64,000 bases of DNA, taken from positions 124,001-188,000 of the forward strand of contig MBPM02000003.1 of NCBI GenBank assembly GCA_001695595.3, in the 5' to 3' direction. The stretch is from Plasmopara viticola (taxonomy: Eukaryota; Oomycota; Peronosporomycetes; Peronosporales; Peronosporaceae). Below are positions 34,801 through 45,955 of the stretch, one piece after another (the stretch's first letter is position 1; each line of letters begins with the position of its first letter). A model generated the notes under the pieces. The model made no database searches and was not told where the DNA came from. It was given only the letters and a program-made list of their open reading frames with translations. The position numbers and the translations under genes were made by a program.

Positions 34801-35087
34801 ATGAAAGCTCTTGGTCTCCCTCGAAAACGCACAAGATGAGCTTTTCCGACTCTAAAGACGAAGACGCCTTTGTTGATGACATTCTGAGTACTAGCTATGC
34901 AGCCCGAGATAAAAAATTAGGTTCAAGTGATGAGCGTCCGGAGAGCACCCTTGTCGCCACTTGGAGCTGCACGCGCTGTACGTTGCTCAATTCGGCAACT
35001 AATGGCAGCTGCTCAAGTTGCGGCCATCGCTACCAGCGCTCTCGGCCTCAAATTATTGATTTGGACGACGATGACGAGGACTGGTAG
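31827..35087 (+). CDS. RAD54: RAD54-type Snf2 recombination ATPase with RanBP2 zinc finger
   Basis: A single-exon 1086-aa protein. The N-terminus carries the RAD54-like KPFKSP and LGMRRR segments. The Snf2 core follows: [16 protein letters not shown], motif I DDMGLGKT (about 211-218), DEAHRLKN (motif II), [14 protein letters not shown] (III), then helicase C with [20 protein letters not shown] and RVWREGQ. RAD54 moves on double-stranded DNA and helps RAD51 in homologous recombination. Unusually long is the C-terminal extension of about 330 residues: acidic/Ser-rich, and ending in a RanBP2-type zinc finger C-x2-C-x10-C-x2-C ([18 protein letters not shown], about 1046-1069), then an acidic tail. 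The first ATG is at 31827; the frame above has only a TTG. Confidence 0.9.
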   Translation: [1086 protein letters not shown]

Positions 35088-35253
35088 CTAAAGGAAAATA
35101 GAGCCTTTAAGTTCACCGATGTGCGTTTGACTATTTTATACATTTTACATCGGTTTGTACGATCGCTATGCTACATGACTCGTACAGATATTATTTTCAT
35201 GCCAAATGCTCTGCGTTTAGCGCGAAAGTGCTTTGGCAGACTTAACAGGCTGC

Positions 35254-36035
35254 TTACTTAGAAAGACTTATCTGCCTCAAGCGAGGAAGTGCTTTAGCGA
35301 TTGTCAGAACTTCTTCACACCTCATTGCTTCCCATAGATCATCCGTCTTCTGCGATATTTCACCTATACAACTCTGAGCTCCCTTACCTTTCCGTCGTGC
35401 CGCCAATGAGCGTTTAATTTTGGACATTCGGGTCTTCTGTAGGCTTGTTTCAGCTTCTTGCAAAGCCTGCCATGCAATTTCCGCATCTCCTGTTAGTGCA
35501 GCTTTCGCTTTGTCGATATTGTAAATCTTGCACTGTTGTAACGGTGGCGCCAAACACTCCTCGTCTTGCTGGTGCTGGAAAAGTCTTTCCAGCAACGGAC
35601 TGATCGAAGGATTGTTCGGCTCGAGCCGCTTTACTGTGGCTGCATCGTCAATCGCTAGCTGAAAGCATACACCTGTGAGCTAAGGATCGGAGATTTTTGC
35701 ATTATTAGCATACCAACCTTCCACTGCCCTCTGCGCTCTCGTGCCAGCGCTCGACGATAGTAGGCTTTAACACAGACTGCATCAACCTCAATAACAAGAG
35801 TGCAATCCTGCTCTGCAGCAGCAAGTATGGCCTCACTGCTTTCACGGCCAGGCATCTGGATCCACGCCCAGGCGCGGTTCAATCGCACTGCACATTCGAG
35901 CCGCCTGGCTGCTTCATCAGCGCAAGAACTTCGCAGCTGATCGAGAATGGAGGTATAGACTTGCACGGCTTCAGAAAAACGTTGCTGCCGGAACAGCGTA
36001 TTGCCTTTATCCTTCATTGCCTCCATCGTTCCCAT
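35254..36035 (-). CDS. Small TPR-repeat protein
   Basis: Two exons, 36035-35718 and 35658-35254, with a 59-bp intron (GTTGGT..CAG), give 240 aa. The N-terminal half has about three tetratricopeptide repeats: MKDKGNTLFRQQRFSEAVQV, RLNRAWAWIQM with EQDCTLVIEVD, and VKAYYRRALARERRGQWKLA. This is the arrangement of Hsp70/Hsp90 co-chaperone TPR domains, including the K/N clamp-like residues (KDKGN, N of RLNRA, K of VKAYYRR). The C-terminal part is basic and helical without a known domain. A chaperone-adaptor role is inference. It is convergent with RAD54 at 166 bp. Confidence 0.75.
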
Positions 36036-36384
36036 ACGCCTTTTCGCATTAAAAGTAGAAACGATGTATGCTTATCGATTGGCAGTTTCTGGGACTAATT
36101 GGCGTTATTAATCCTCTTCCCAGTACTGACACCCTGATACGCTAGTTGATATTGCACTCCTTTTGACCCGATCCTTAGTCTAATGGCACAGACACACCGG
36201 GCTTCGAAGAGTGCTACTGAGTATGCATTAAGTACGATCCAGTAGGTTTTCGTCGTGAGTGGGGTTTGAACCCACGTCGATACAAATCAATTGGTAGGCA
36301 AGACTGTACCCGCCGGAACCAAATTTTCTATGCAAAACAAGGAAACAATCTAGATACACTACCAAAAAAAATTGGAACTTCGTA
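36036..36384. other. Gap between TPR gene and tryptophan synthase alpha
   Basis: About 350 bp. Holds the 3' end of the upstream minus-strand gene and the promoter of the TPR gene. A T-arm-like hairpin (GTGGGTTCAAACCCCAC on the minus strand, about 36257-36273) is present, but no complete tRNA can be folded around it. Confidence 0.45.
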
Positions 36385-37331
36385 CTATTCGGTAGGATTA
36401 ACGATGCTCTTGGCGAACGCCTCAACGCTTGCGGCGCGTGTAGCCGTGTCAGGGGCGTCTTCAATGATCTTAACAATTTTAGATCCGATGACGACGCCAT
36501 CTGCAAGCGCGCTGGCTTGGACGAAGTGCTGGCGAGTGGACAGTCCAAAACCCAATACAAGTGGGTGCTTTATGTTGGCGCGAACTGCAGCAAAGTTAAA
36601 GTTAACCGAGAAGGAGTTCAAAAAGTACAGACTTAAGCACAACTTACCCTTAGCCATAAACGAGTCGAGATTAGAGGGCAGCTCACTTCGGGCACCCGTG
36701 ACACCAGTAAGACTCACACAGTACACGAATCCATGCGCTACAGAGTCAATAAGCTTCATGCGTTCCTCCGTTGTCGTGGGAGACACTAGCGGGATGTAGG
36801 CAAGGCCATGTTTGGCCGCATCGTTACTGAGCGACTTTGCCTCCTCAGGGGGTAAGTCGACAATGATAAAACCGTCCACACCAGCTGCGTGTGCATCGAC
36901 AACCGGGGTTCGTTAGTCGTTTTTTTAATCTATTTGTTAACCTAAATCGCAGATATACCTTTCTGAGCGTCAACGCATATTTTGTCTTCGCCGTACTGCA
37001 GTATGTTGTTGTAATAGCCCATAAGCACCACGGGAGCGGTGAGGCCCTTCAGACGTGCCTCACTCACCGTGGCTAACACGTCGTGCAGTGTAATACCCTG
37101 GTCTACTCCCACTTGGTGGGCGCGCTGGATAGTAGGACCATCGGCTTGTGGGTCTGAGTACGGAATACCGACCTCGATGATATTGGCACCGCCACGTTGC
37201 AACCCTAAGAGGATATCCACTGTATCGGCCTTAGTTTTAAAGCCGCAGGGCACAAACGTAATGAAGGCTGCCGAATTGTTAGCCTTGCGCTCGGCAATTA
37301 CTTCTGCAATCGTAGGCCTGATTGACAGCAT
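36385..37331 (-). CDS. Tryptophan synthase alpha subunit
   Basis: Exons 37331-36959, 36884-36648 and 36584-36385 with introns of 74 and 63 bp give 269 aa, the usual length of bacterial TrpA. The alpha subunit cleaves indole-3-glycerol phosphate to indole and glyceraldehyde 3-phosphate, the penultimate half-reaction of tryptophan synthesis. Catalytic Glu and Asp are in IIEVGIPYSDPQADGP (E of EVG, D of ADG). Other marks: PVVLMGYYNNILQYG, GVDGFIIVDLPPEE, CVSLTGVTGAR and VLGFGLSTRQH with phosphate-binding ADGVVIGSKIV. The gene encodes alpha alone and ends soon after the barrel, whereas fungi use an alpha-beta fusion. No beta domain is seen in the window. Lies 180 bp downstream of the Tfb4 gene, same strand. 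Confidence 0.9.
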
Positions 37332-37510
37332 TTGAATGTTAGTTGGTGTTACTACATGTGCATTTTAGACAACATTGCCTGTTCATATTGCCAACTGAGG
37401 TTAGACGCGTAAATAAAGTATCATTGATTCTTCTGTCCAATCACTGATCAAAGTAATACGCTTTTTGCGATTGAGTCTTTTACTGCCAATCGGATACGAA
37501 TATCACTAGT

Positions 37511-38458
37511 CTACATCACTCGTTGACGCTTCTTGTGCAGACCATGTTTCTTTGGTTGAATATGACTCCGAATTCCACACGTAGAGCAAATAGGTTGAAA
37601 CTCACAAAAGAGCGACAGACACACAGGACAAACATACGCCGTAGAAATCACCTCGCGATGACAAAAACACATGGCGCGAAAGTCTACCGAATCCTGTGAG
37701 GGCAGCTTCAGCAGTTTGCGCATGGAAGGGTCGGGCAGATAGATCGAGATCAGATATTGCAGCAATCCGCTGTGGTCAGAAGGCTTGTAGTAGATACCGC
37801 CAGTAAGATACGCTGCCTGTTGCATAAATGGCGAGTGCTCCGCCGCAAGAATGCAGGCGTCGACTGCAACATTCTTCTTTTGTGCCGAGAAAATACCATT
37901 CATGATAGCAATGTAGTGCTCCGACACATCCGGAGACTTCTGAACGACCAAGATTCGCGGTCGTATATCTGGCTCTTCGTTGATGGCACGATTGATGACT
38001 GCAGCCCATTAAAATAGCAATGGGTCAGATTTGTCAACATAAAGATCCAGCACACTTTTATCGGTCTTACAACAAAGTGAGCGAGACAATGACGCAGCGA
38101 TGGCTGTTTGGTTGGGCTTGGCCGAGTCTAGCGGACCGTCGCTAAGTTCTTGCAAACGCCGCAAGACGCCAGCGTTGACCTCAGCAGCCTGTTCAGCATT
38201 TCCAGTGGGGTCGTCTTGATATAAATCTGGATACAGCATGGCGCTTTTGCCGGCGTGGGCTGCTATAATCACGATGCGATTGCTGCGGTGAAGGAGCAAA
38301 TACGAGTTCACAAACACGAGCATACTGGAGATTAGATGTTGTAGCGCTCCATGATTGTTCGCACTGTTTTCCCGTCCAAACCAGTGCACCGGGTTGGTGT
38401 CGATTACCAGCACGAGTAGCCCTTCCTTGGACGTGACTCCATCTGTTAACGTTACCAT
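37511..38458 (-). CDS. GTF2H3: TFIIH core subunit p34/Tfb4
   Basis: Exons 38458-38071 and 37998-37511 with a 72-bp intron (GTAAGA..CAG) give 291 aa. Tfb4/p34 is a structural subunit of the TFIIH core, acting in transcription initiation and nucleotide excision repair. The N-terminal von Willebrand A-like fold is visible (LLVLVIDTNPVHWFG; MLVFVNSYLLLHRSNRIVII; RILVVQKSPDVSEHYIAIMN; ITSGIYY-like LTGGIYYKPSDHSGLLQYL). The C-terminal zinc domain is C-x-C-H..C-x2-C..C..C-x2-C (FCHREVISTAYVCPVCLSLF, ICSTCG), then a basic tail. Without removing the intron an in-frame TAA would stop the protein; splicing at T|GTAAGA restores LCFINRAI. The first ATG is at 38458; the frame above has a GTG. Confidence 0.9.
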
Positions 38459-38907
38459 TACAATGTTTTGCACAAATGATTTGAGTTTTTAATTGTAACT
38501 GGCCAAAAATATGAAGCTATATCGGTTTATTTATACTTGAAGCAATTGCATGTAAAGTAATTTGGCATACTGGGAAATGAGTGTGATGGTTATAAGAGCA
38601 ACATTTGTGTTGGTGAGCTTTTGCGAGCGTTCTCGAGTCCTTGTTGCAAGTAAGATAGTTGTGAGCTCAATGCATATGCTCATGAATCGACGGCCTTCGT
38701 TACTGTTGAAGTGACTTTGCTCATCGACAGCCTAAAAACAAAATGTGAATCTTTGAATTGTAGACAGAACGGAAAAGGCGGCAATTTTTGCCACATTTCA
38801 TAAGAAGTATAGCTATTGACCGGTGTCATCGATCAAAACGCCGTGAAGAGGCAACTACTCGTCCTGTAGTATATTTTCGTGAAACCTAAGAACTTGGTCC
38901 AGTCATA

Positions 38908-39090
38908 GTGGAATTATGTGCTATCAACAAAAGTTACGTCCGCTGCTATGGCTGCGGTACAACAGGACACGCCATCTGCGCCTGTCTTAAACGGAGTAAA
39001 CCTTCGTCTTGCGTAAAGGCTTTGAAAAGCTGCTGGCAGAAATTACGCCGTCATACAACAATGCGTTTAAACCTTCCCTTGATGCGCTGA
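38908..39090 (+). pseudogene. CCHC zinc-knuckle fragment (gag-like)
   Basis: A short frame contains CYGCGTTGHAICAC, i.e. C-x2-C-x4-H-x4-C, the retroviral-type zinc knuckle found in gag proteins. Nothing else of a gag is intact around it, and stops follow within 40 codons. Most likely a retrotransposon remnant. Confidence 0.45.
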
Positions 39091-42000
39091 GATGATGAAT
39101 GGCATCAGATACGTCCTTCCTTTCACTGCAGACGCGCACAGGCACAAAAACAGCTACATAGTGTGTACTCTCCTTATGAACGCTGTAGGACCGGTGATAC
39201 GTCCTATTTACCATTCTAGGCGTGCGCATACGCAATGAAGCTAAAATTAACAGGGGTAGGGCGTTCTAGCGGATATATGGGAGGTAAGCTTTTGGAAGCT
39301 TGGAAGCTTTGGATGAGGATCCAGCTACGTCGGACTGTTATTTGTTGACGCAAGTGTAAAAGGATTTGGCTTTTATTTGCTCTGGTGCGTCAAAGAATTC
39401 AAGCAATTGCGGTCAACCAAAGTGGATATACTGACGCATTAAGTGTTACTATCGGAAATTAGTCAGCTCCAGATCAACTGGCTAATGAGACGGCTCTAAA
39501 CGTCCTTGAGGTTAGAAGAAAATCTGGCTGTAAAACATGGAAATTTTGACAGCACATAGTATATATTAACCCCGGCATGGACAAGTCTTGGGCATACTGT
39601 GTCAAGAAAAGGTTTAGGTGCGGATCGGCTGGCGAGGCAATACCATGCATACTTGCCACCCAATCTTGCACATTACCACACTTATTGTGTCTAAGGCTTC
39701 TTTGCGAATAAGCCCGAGCAGAATACGCCCAAAGTAAATATGGGATAGATCGACGGTGCTAACATCTCTACGACGATATATATAACGACGTCATCTAAAG
39801 AAATTCCGGGGAGCCAAATTTCTGTACCAGTTTCGACTGTGAATAGCACAATCCACGAGTGACCACCATCTGCTGGTAATGGCGAGATATTTTTGTACAA
39901 CATCGATAAGACACAATGGAAAACACAGATTCAAGTTTTTAACACCAAGAGCGGATATCATAAAACAGAATAAATATGCGATGTGGAATCGATCCTGAAA
40001 CTAAAAACGGCTCCGTGGCTAACAAAGAGACTTTATTTTCAGAATTAGTTGACTCTATAACCGGTCGTTGTGTCACGTCAGATGTACCCCAGTTGAAAGC
40101 ACTTCGAGCTACTAAACCTTTAAAAGCTTAAAATAAAAGCTGAAACAATTCGAAGAAAGAATAACTACGAATAAAGCTTTTCCAAGAGAAAAAGAAGATA
40201 TTCGATCAGCCTTATAGGCAGCGTACGTTGCTCCTTGGCCACTGAAATTGCTTGAGCAATGTGTTAAGATTTGTTCTTTCAAGTCAGAAAATTCCGGTGG
40301 CCTCATTAACAAATGCGTTCCAGGTTGATTTCATTCTTTTCTGGATAATGGATTTCTTGTTTTTGTTGGCGTAATTGTTTTCATCCTGTTCATAGGCGCA
40401 AATATTATACTCAGAAAAAAATCCGATATAACACCCTGCGTGAAATTAAATAGGCGCAGCGAATGGGAAAGTAAATTAGAGTTATTTCCAAAAATATTAT
40501 GACCACCGGTATAGCCACACACCCATTTCAGTATAGCTGCACACACCCTAACCCCCTCCCGCCTTCTTTGTAAAATTAGATTCCACTGAAAGCGTGTGTT
40601 TTCGTGCTTCCATCCTCATGATATTATTGCATACCGCGCAGCACAAAAAACTCACCCTCATCATCTAAACGCTTTCAGCTTTTCATAATTTTGCTGTCTT
40701 CTTATAAATTGTAGACTCTTGAAACTTGAAGAATTAAGGAAAGCAGTTCAAGATTTTGCGCTGAGCGAAGGCTTTTCAAGATGTCATGCATAAAACCGAC
40801 GGCAAACCAAATAGTGGGATCGCGACACTCGCGAGCACGCCAAAGCCACCCTAAAATGTTTATTGACTAGCTGATTGAGTACAATCTGCATTAATTGGGA
40901 ACAACGACCACGCATTCGTGCCCAAAGAGAAAATACTAGCAGCAGCATCTTTGAAGCCGAGCTTACTGGGAAGTGATTTTCCCTGCTGGATGAAAAACCT
41001 ACAGTAGCGCTACGGTTGGAGCTCTTGAAGCCGGTGTTGCCCCAGCCTTTGGGCATATACCTTGCCCATAGATCTCAGATGTCGTGTTGCGTTCCACATA
41101 CTTGAAAGAATGGGCTGCAAATGCTGCCACTTTACCAATCGAACATTTCGGGAGACGTTTTGACCATAACATTCATCAAGTCGTCCTAGCAACGCAAATT
41201 GCTCGTCTGACAATGGTAAGAAGTTGGTTCTACTCATCGCAAAAAATTTGCGAAGGTTCATTATCCGTGGGCGCGGAATTTACCAAAATTCGCTGCCTGG
41301 TGTGACAGCGCCTTTCAATGAGAAGACGTGCCGAAAGATTTATCTCTTCCGATTCCATATACCTGGTCTCAAGAAGATCGACGTGTGCATTTTAATGCAG
41401 TGTTACGACTGATTTTCTAACGCCCGATCATCCTATTCCATCTAATGTATGATTCAATATTCGCACTAAAGTCAGGGGTATATATATTCAAATAGTTTAA
41501 AATATCCCAGAATGCAAACTATTATACTTCGGTAGAAAGTCGATCAATCTTCTAAGAATTCATTTGACGCAAAGCTCGGTGGCCCGTTACAAGTGGGAGT
41601 CATGCACACTACAACGGTAGGCTTAATATTCAATTTGATTTGCTTGTGACGTGACAAGTATAAGTATTATTTTTTTCGCTTCCGTCGACTCAATTCTAAG
41701 TACTATCTTTTGTACAAAAAAGAAGCAGATACACTAATATCAATATGCTATTATCGGCAGTGAAAGCTTTTGTAATTAGAGTGTGTCTTGAGCCGTCGTA
41801 GCCTAAATAGCTGACACACGCAATGGTTAAGTGTGATTTACTCTGTTAAGACTCCAACGAGTAGCGATAACGTGAAACTCGAACAGTAAAAGCGTTGCAG
41901 AAAAATTTAATATAACAATCGATGCAGCAACGCTTGCTGGGTATATTGCACAGACTAAGTTTGTGGATTTCATTTAATATAAATATGCCAGTTGAAGATA

Positions 42001-42984
42001 TGTAATAAACCCCGGTGCCGTGTAGGTAATACATGTAATGTTTGACAGCTTCCGGATAAGTCCTTCTTGGGCTCTTCAAATCTGACTAGCCTCCCTACAT
42101 AGACTTGGAGGGTCACATCTTATGTCCGGCGTTCAAGATATCCAAACCCATTTATAATTTAATGCATTATCTAGTATGCAACTCGTCCCGCGTGATTTGG
42201 CCCATCTCTATGCATAAAGGTGGTGGAAAGCTTCATTGGGCTGCTACTACGAGCAAAGGCCTTAAATATAAACATACGAGGAGGAGAGTATGTCGGTGCT
42301 GTTGCGTATAAATAACGAGTGCTTCCTTTAAAGTTCTTTCATCTACGTCACTGTTCGTGTGGAGAATGGCGCAAAAGAAAATAAGTTGAAAGTAATACAG
42401 TTAAGGTTCTTTGCTCGCTACTCTGTGCTATCTTTAAGCCTCTCTTGTGATATGATTGCGGGTGGCACATCTTGTGCCATTGCGGGTGTTATCATGTCAC
42501 TTTGTGGTGTGTGAAAAACAAATCGCTCATAGAGCCTATACCTAAGTCTACTTTAAATTACCCTTTTTGCGTTCGTTACACTAAGCGTAATCCTACAAGT
42601 GCTTACCGATTCGGAATATTGCGCTGTTTGCTAACAAACCTTCAGCATGAGTTGCAATTCGACAAGGCTAAGATTCACGACGAGCAAAATCTTTAACGAA
42701 CTTGATACGCACGTCTATAAGTTTTGGTGCTGGCACGATACGCTCAGTACTAGCGCACATTTCAAGCCGCATCAACTTGGCGCCTCTAAAATAGCGAGCA
42801 TTCTTATATGCCAGCTCCTAATCTCGTACGCGTGGTGCATATCACGTTGCTCTGTGAATTGCAAACTCAAAGTGTAAACACAATAATTTGCGACCCATAC
42901 CAGGCGACCAACGAGTGACTGGAGCAAGCAAATGTTTGCCCGGCTGGATCCGGCGCAGCCTAGACGCCGCTGTCTTAGAGCGTC

Positions 42985-43200
42985 AAGACTTTAATGGCAT
43001 TTACTTGCTCCATAATTTGGCCCTTGTGCTGCGCATAGCCTCAGCGTACGTCTTTGGATCCGTCTCATAGACTTTTACAACAATTTCTACCATTTCCGCT
43101 TGTTGGTTCATGCAATATGCCACACTAGGATAAAATGCTGTAGGTGCCGGCATATGGCATGCGACGAACCATTCCAGGTTTTTATCGGCCTTGTCATCAT
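42985..43200 (-). pseudogene. Copia-like pol fragment (segment before RT)
   Basis: The minus strand reads through LEWFVACHMPAPTAFYPSV, AEMVEIVVKVYETDPKTYAE and AMRSTRAKLW before a stop. The 'DPKTYAEAMRS...LW' string is typical of the linker just before the copia RT (parental elements read EAM..EWK..AM..E). Neither end is preserved. Confidence 0.4.
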
Positions 43201-43547
43201 CTAAGGTCGTTTTTATGATTTGTTATCTGCATTACCATGGAGCTGTTTGTTCAGCATGGTGGTGGTAAACCTCAATGTTTTCAACATGCTGAGACTCTAA
43301 TCAAATTTTGACCTCCCGTAGATGCACACAATATAACTTGATTTTGTCGCTGCCGTAATAGTCTACACCTACGACGCACACGAGTTCAATTTTTAGTTAC
43401 AATATTCAGAGGGCATCGAGCCAAATCAAGCGCTTGGCTTGTAAGCCCTCGAGTCGGCGATGCGTTCTTCAAGTTCGTGTTTCAAAGAAAAGGATTCAGG
43501 AAGTGGGCCGAGTAATAGACCACGTCTATCTTCAGAAGGACAGCGAA

Positions 43548-43830
43548 AGCTTGCTTGCAGCTTTCAAGACGTAGGCCATGTTTTATGCCGCCCGGTACAT
43601 GCGATCAGCCTTATCGTTTGATATTTAAGCTCTCACCTTGCTCACCTGCCGTAAAACGCCGACGGACTTGCAGAAAAGGTCATTTTCTCCCTCCGTCAGC
43701 TCAAAGCACATGGGCGCGACAATGGAAACGCTTCTAAATGAAAGCCGGAAAAAACTTGTATATCTTTGCCGCATACCCTTCGTGCGCACGAGGTACACAC
43801 GGCAGAACTTGCTCCAGCTATTTTAAGCTC
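43548..43830 (+). repeat. Degenerate direct duplication, unit 1
   Basis: Shares about 70% of its sequence in order with 43992-44245 (offset about 444 bp): GCTTGCTTGCAGCTTTC, GCATGCGATCAGCCTT, AAACGCCGACGGAC, GGCGCGACAATGG, ACGCTTCTAAATGAAAGCC, ATATCTTTG and GTGCGCACGAGG. Confidence 0.6.
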
Positions 43831-43991
43831 ACCGTGTAATGATTTCTTAGCCGGTTCTTGAAGTTGGGCAGATGATACCAACAACACTTTTCGTCAGAAA
43901 GTGCACGCCCACGTTTTTCGTTGATGCGTGCTCTTGCTCTGCATACTCTGCTTACATGTAACGCACACCATGCACTAGCAGCTAGCAGCGA

Positions 43992-44245
43992 GAGCTTGCT
44001 TGCAGCTTCCATGGAGTACGCCATATTGAGTATTGCCGGTGCATGCGATCAGCCTTGTCGTTAAATTACTAATTTTCCACTTCGTTTTTCTGTCTTTAAA
44101 CGCCGACGGACATCCATTTTCATCATCAATGAGAAGCACAATGACGCGACAATTAAACGCTTCTAAAAGAAAGCCAAAAGGCGCTTATATATCTTTGTCG
44201 TCTAATTTTTTGTGCGCACGAGGAATACACTGCGGATTTTACTAG
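43992..44245 (+). repeat. Degenerate direct duplication, unit 2
   Basis: Partner of 43548-43830. On the minus strand this unit has a TATATAAG box upstream of a short frame beginning MAYSMEAASKLSLL. The other unit has a matching but rapidly interrupted start, MAYVLKAASKLSL. Could be two copies of a decayed gene start or of a solo LTR. Confidence 0.55.
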
Positions 44246-45919
44246 ATGTCGTCTTCATTTGCTATTCAAATTGCAAACCTTGTCTCTAGTGCTTCTTTTC
44301 TGCACGCACAAGGTGAGCTTACAGCGTCATTCGCCTCAATGTATCTCTCCCTGCCATTTTATCACCGCCACTTCTTTTTAAATTGCCACAATATGGCCAC
44401 ATTTGTTCCAGCTAAGCCCATCCGTGTCTCGACGCGAGGCTTTCTTTGGTCAATGCTCACAACAGCGTCTTCCCCAAACGAAGCAGAACCTCTAGTATCA
44501 AATTTAGCAGTCTGTAAAAAATGCGGGAGACTTTGAGCTTGAACATGAAGAATAAGCACCTTGTGCAGCCCGTTCAGCCGATAGTGAACAATATCTATAA
44601 ACATTTGCGTGCTTGCGCCTTCAAGTGTATCGCTCACTGCGATAAATACAGGTTGTTCTTGATCCTGGTCAATCTGATGCCTTTTTTTGCTATTGATTGT
44701 CTTTTTGAATTAAACGCAGTGTTGAATGTCTGCCGAAGTCGCTCCATAGCATGGCCAAGGTTTGAGACCTGATATTGCCAACTCTCAACCTCAATTTTGT
44801 ACTACGCTAAACCGTGCCACTTAAGTAGGGACCAAGCAAAACAATTTTCGCGTCTTGTGACCGATTGAACCCACCCGTTTCATTTTCTTACAAACGCGGC
44901 GCATGAACGTCCAATTTCGATCCAGAAAGTCAAGGCTTAATCCTTGATACAGCTCCGACTGCCAAATTTGCAAATCTTGAGCCTTCATTGGCGCTCGCCT
45001 AGCTCAAGCATTGCTTGTCGCGGAAATTTTTGTACCACCGAATACTCTGATGCGCTGAACAGAGATTGCTGCGGCATTTCGCCATGTCAAGCGTGCCATT
45101 TCGGCTTTGCGCTTATTTTTCTACATCATGCGCGTATGCGCGACCTTGATCGCCTCTTTGTCGCATTGACAAATCGCTTACGGTGTCGATGTGCATCGGC
45201 AGACCACCACGTCCGTCGCTAGTTGTAGTTTAGAACATCTCAAATTTGATTGTTCCGACGCTATTTTGTCTCTCTTCACTTGCGGAGCCTTCCTTAACGT
45301 TTTTCGAGCTTTGAGGTAGCCAAAAGTTAATTGCTGATGTTGATGCCCCTTCAAGCGGTCGACGTGCAATTCACAATCACCTAAGGATTGGCGGCCCTTT
45401 CGTGACCAGCGCGAAGGATGTCTGAAGTCAATGCGCTCGGCGCGCCGTCGCAACAAAGCATTGAAATCGAAACCTTTTGATGTGGAGATTTGCGCAGTAA
45501 GAAGCAAGATTGGGAGTGTTTACAATTCAGGTCGTACGTCTGCTATACTGCGCTACCTCTATCCATTTTTAAAATGACGTCATTGCGGGCGTCATCACAT
45601 CCTTTCGTAGGAGGCGTCAATATTATATTGCACTCGCGTGTGGTAGTAAGATTCGCTCGCGCAACCTGTACTTAAGTCTCCATCCAACAGCTGCTACTGA
45701 CGTGTTCATTAAGTGTGCAAATAGTGTCGATGTTGACGACGTTACCATGCACTCACGAAAACGATGTCACGGGCAGCTAGCTAGGTAAGTGACAATAGCA
45801 AAATTAAAGGAGAGAAAAACCACTTACCAGATTTAAGAAAATGTCTAATCGGGATTCTTCTTGCGACTAAAAATTATAAGCAGAGCGATAGGTACTAATG
45901 CCTCCTCTTTACATGTCAG

Positions 45920-45955
45920 CTTCTTGCTTCGCTTCTTACTTCGCTTCTTGCCTAC
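45920..45955 (+). repeat. Short tandem repeat, 12-bp unit x3
   Basis: Three consecutive near-copies of CTTCTTGCTTCG. No gene overlaps. Confidence 0.7.

Noticed and set aside
36242..36320. Possible tRNA gene on the minus strand (T-arm GTGGGTTCAAACCCCAC)
   Set aside because: The T-arm is perfect, but the 3' acceptor TCACGAC has no matching 5' strand upstream, and the candidate anticodon arm is mismatched with an unusual T at position 37. At best a degraded tRNA fragment.
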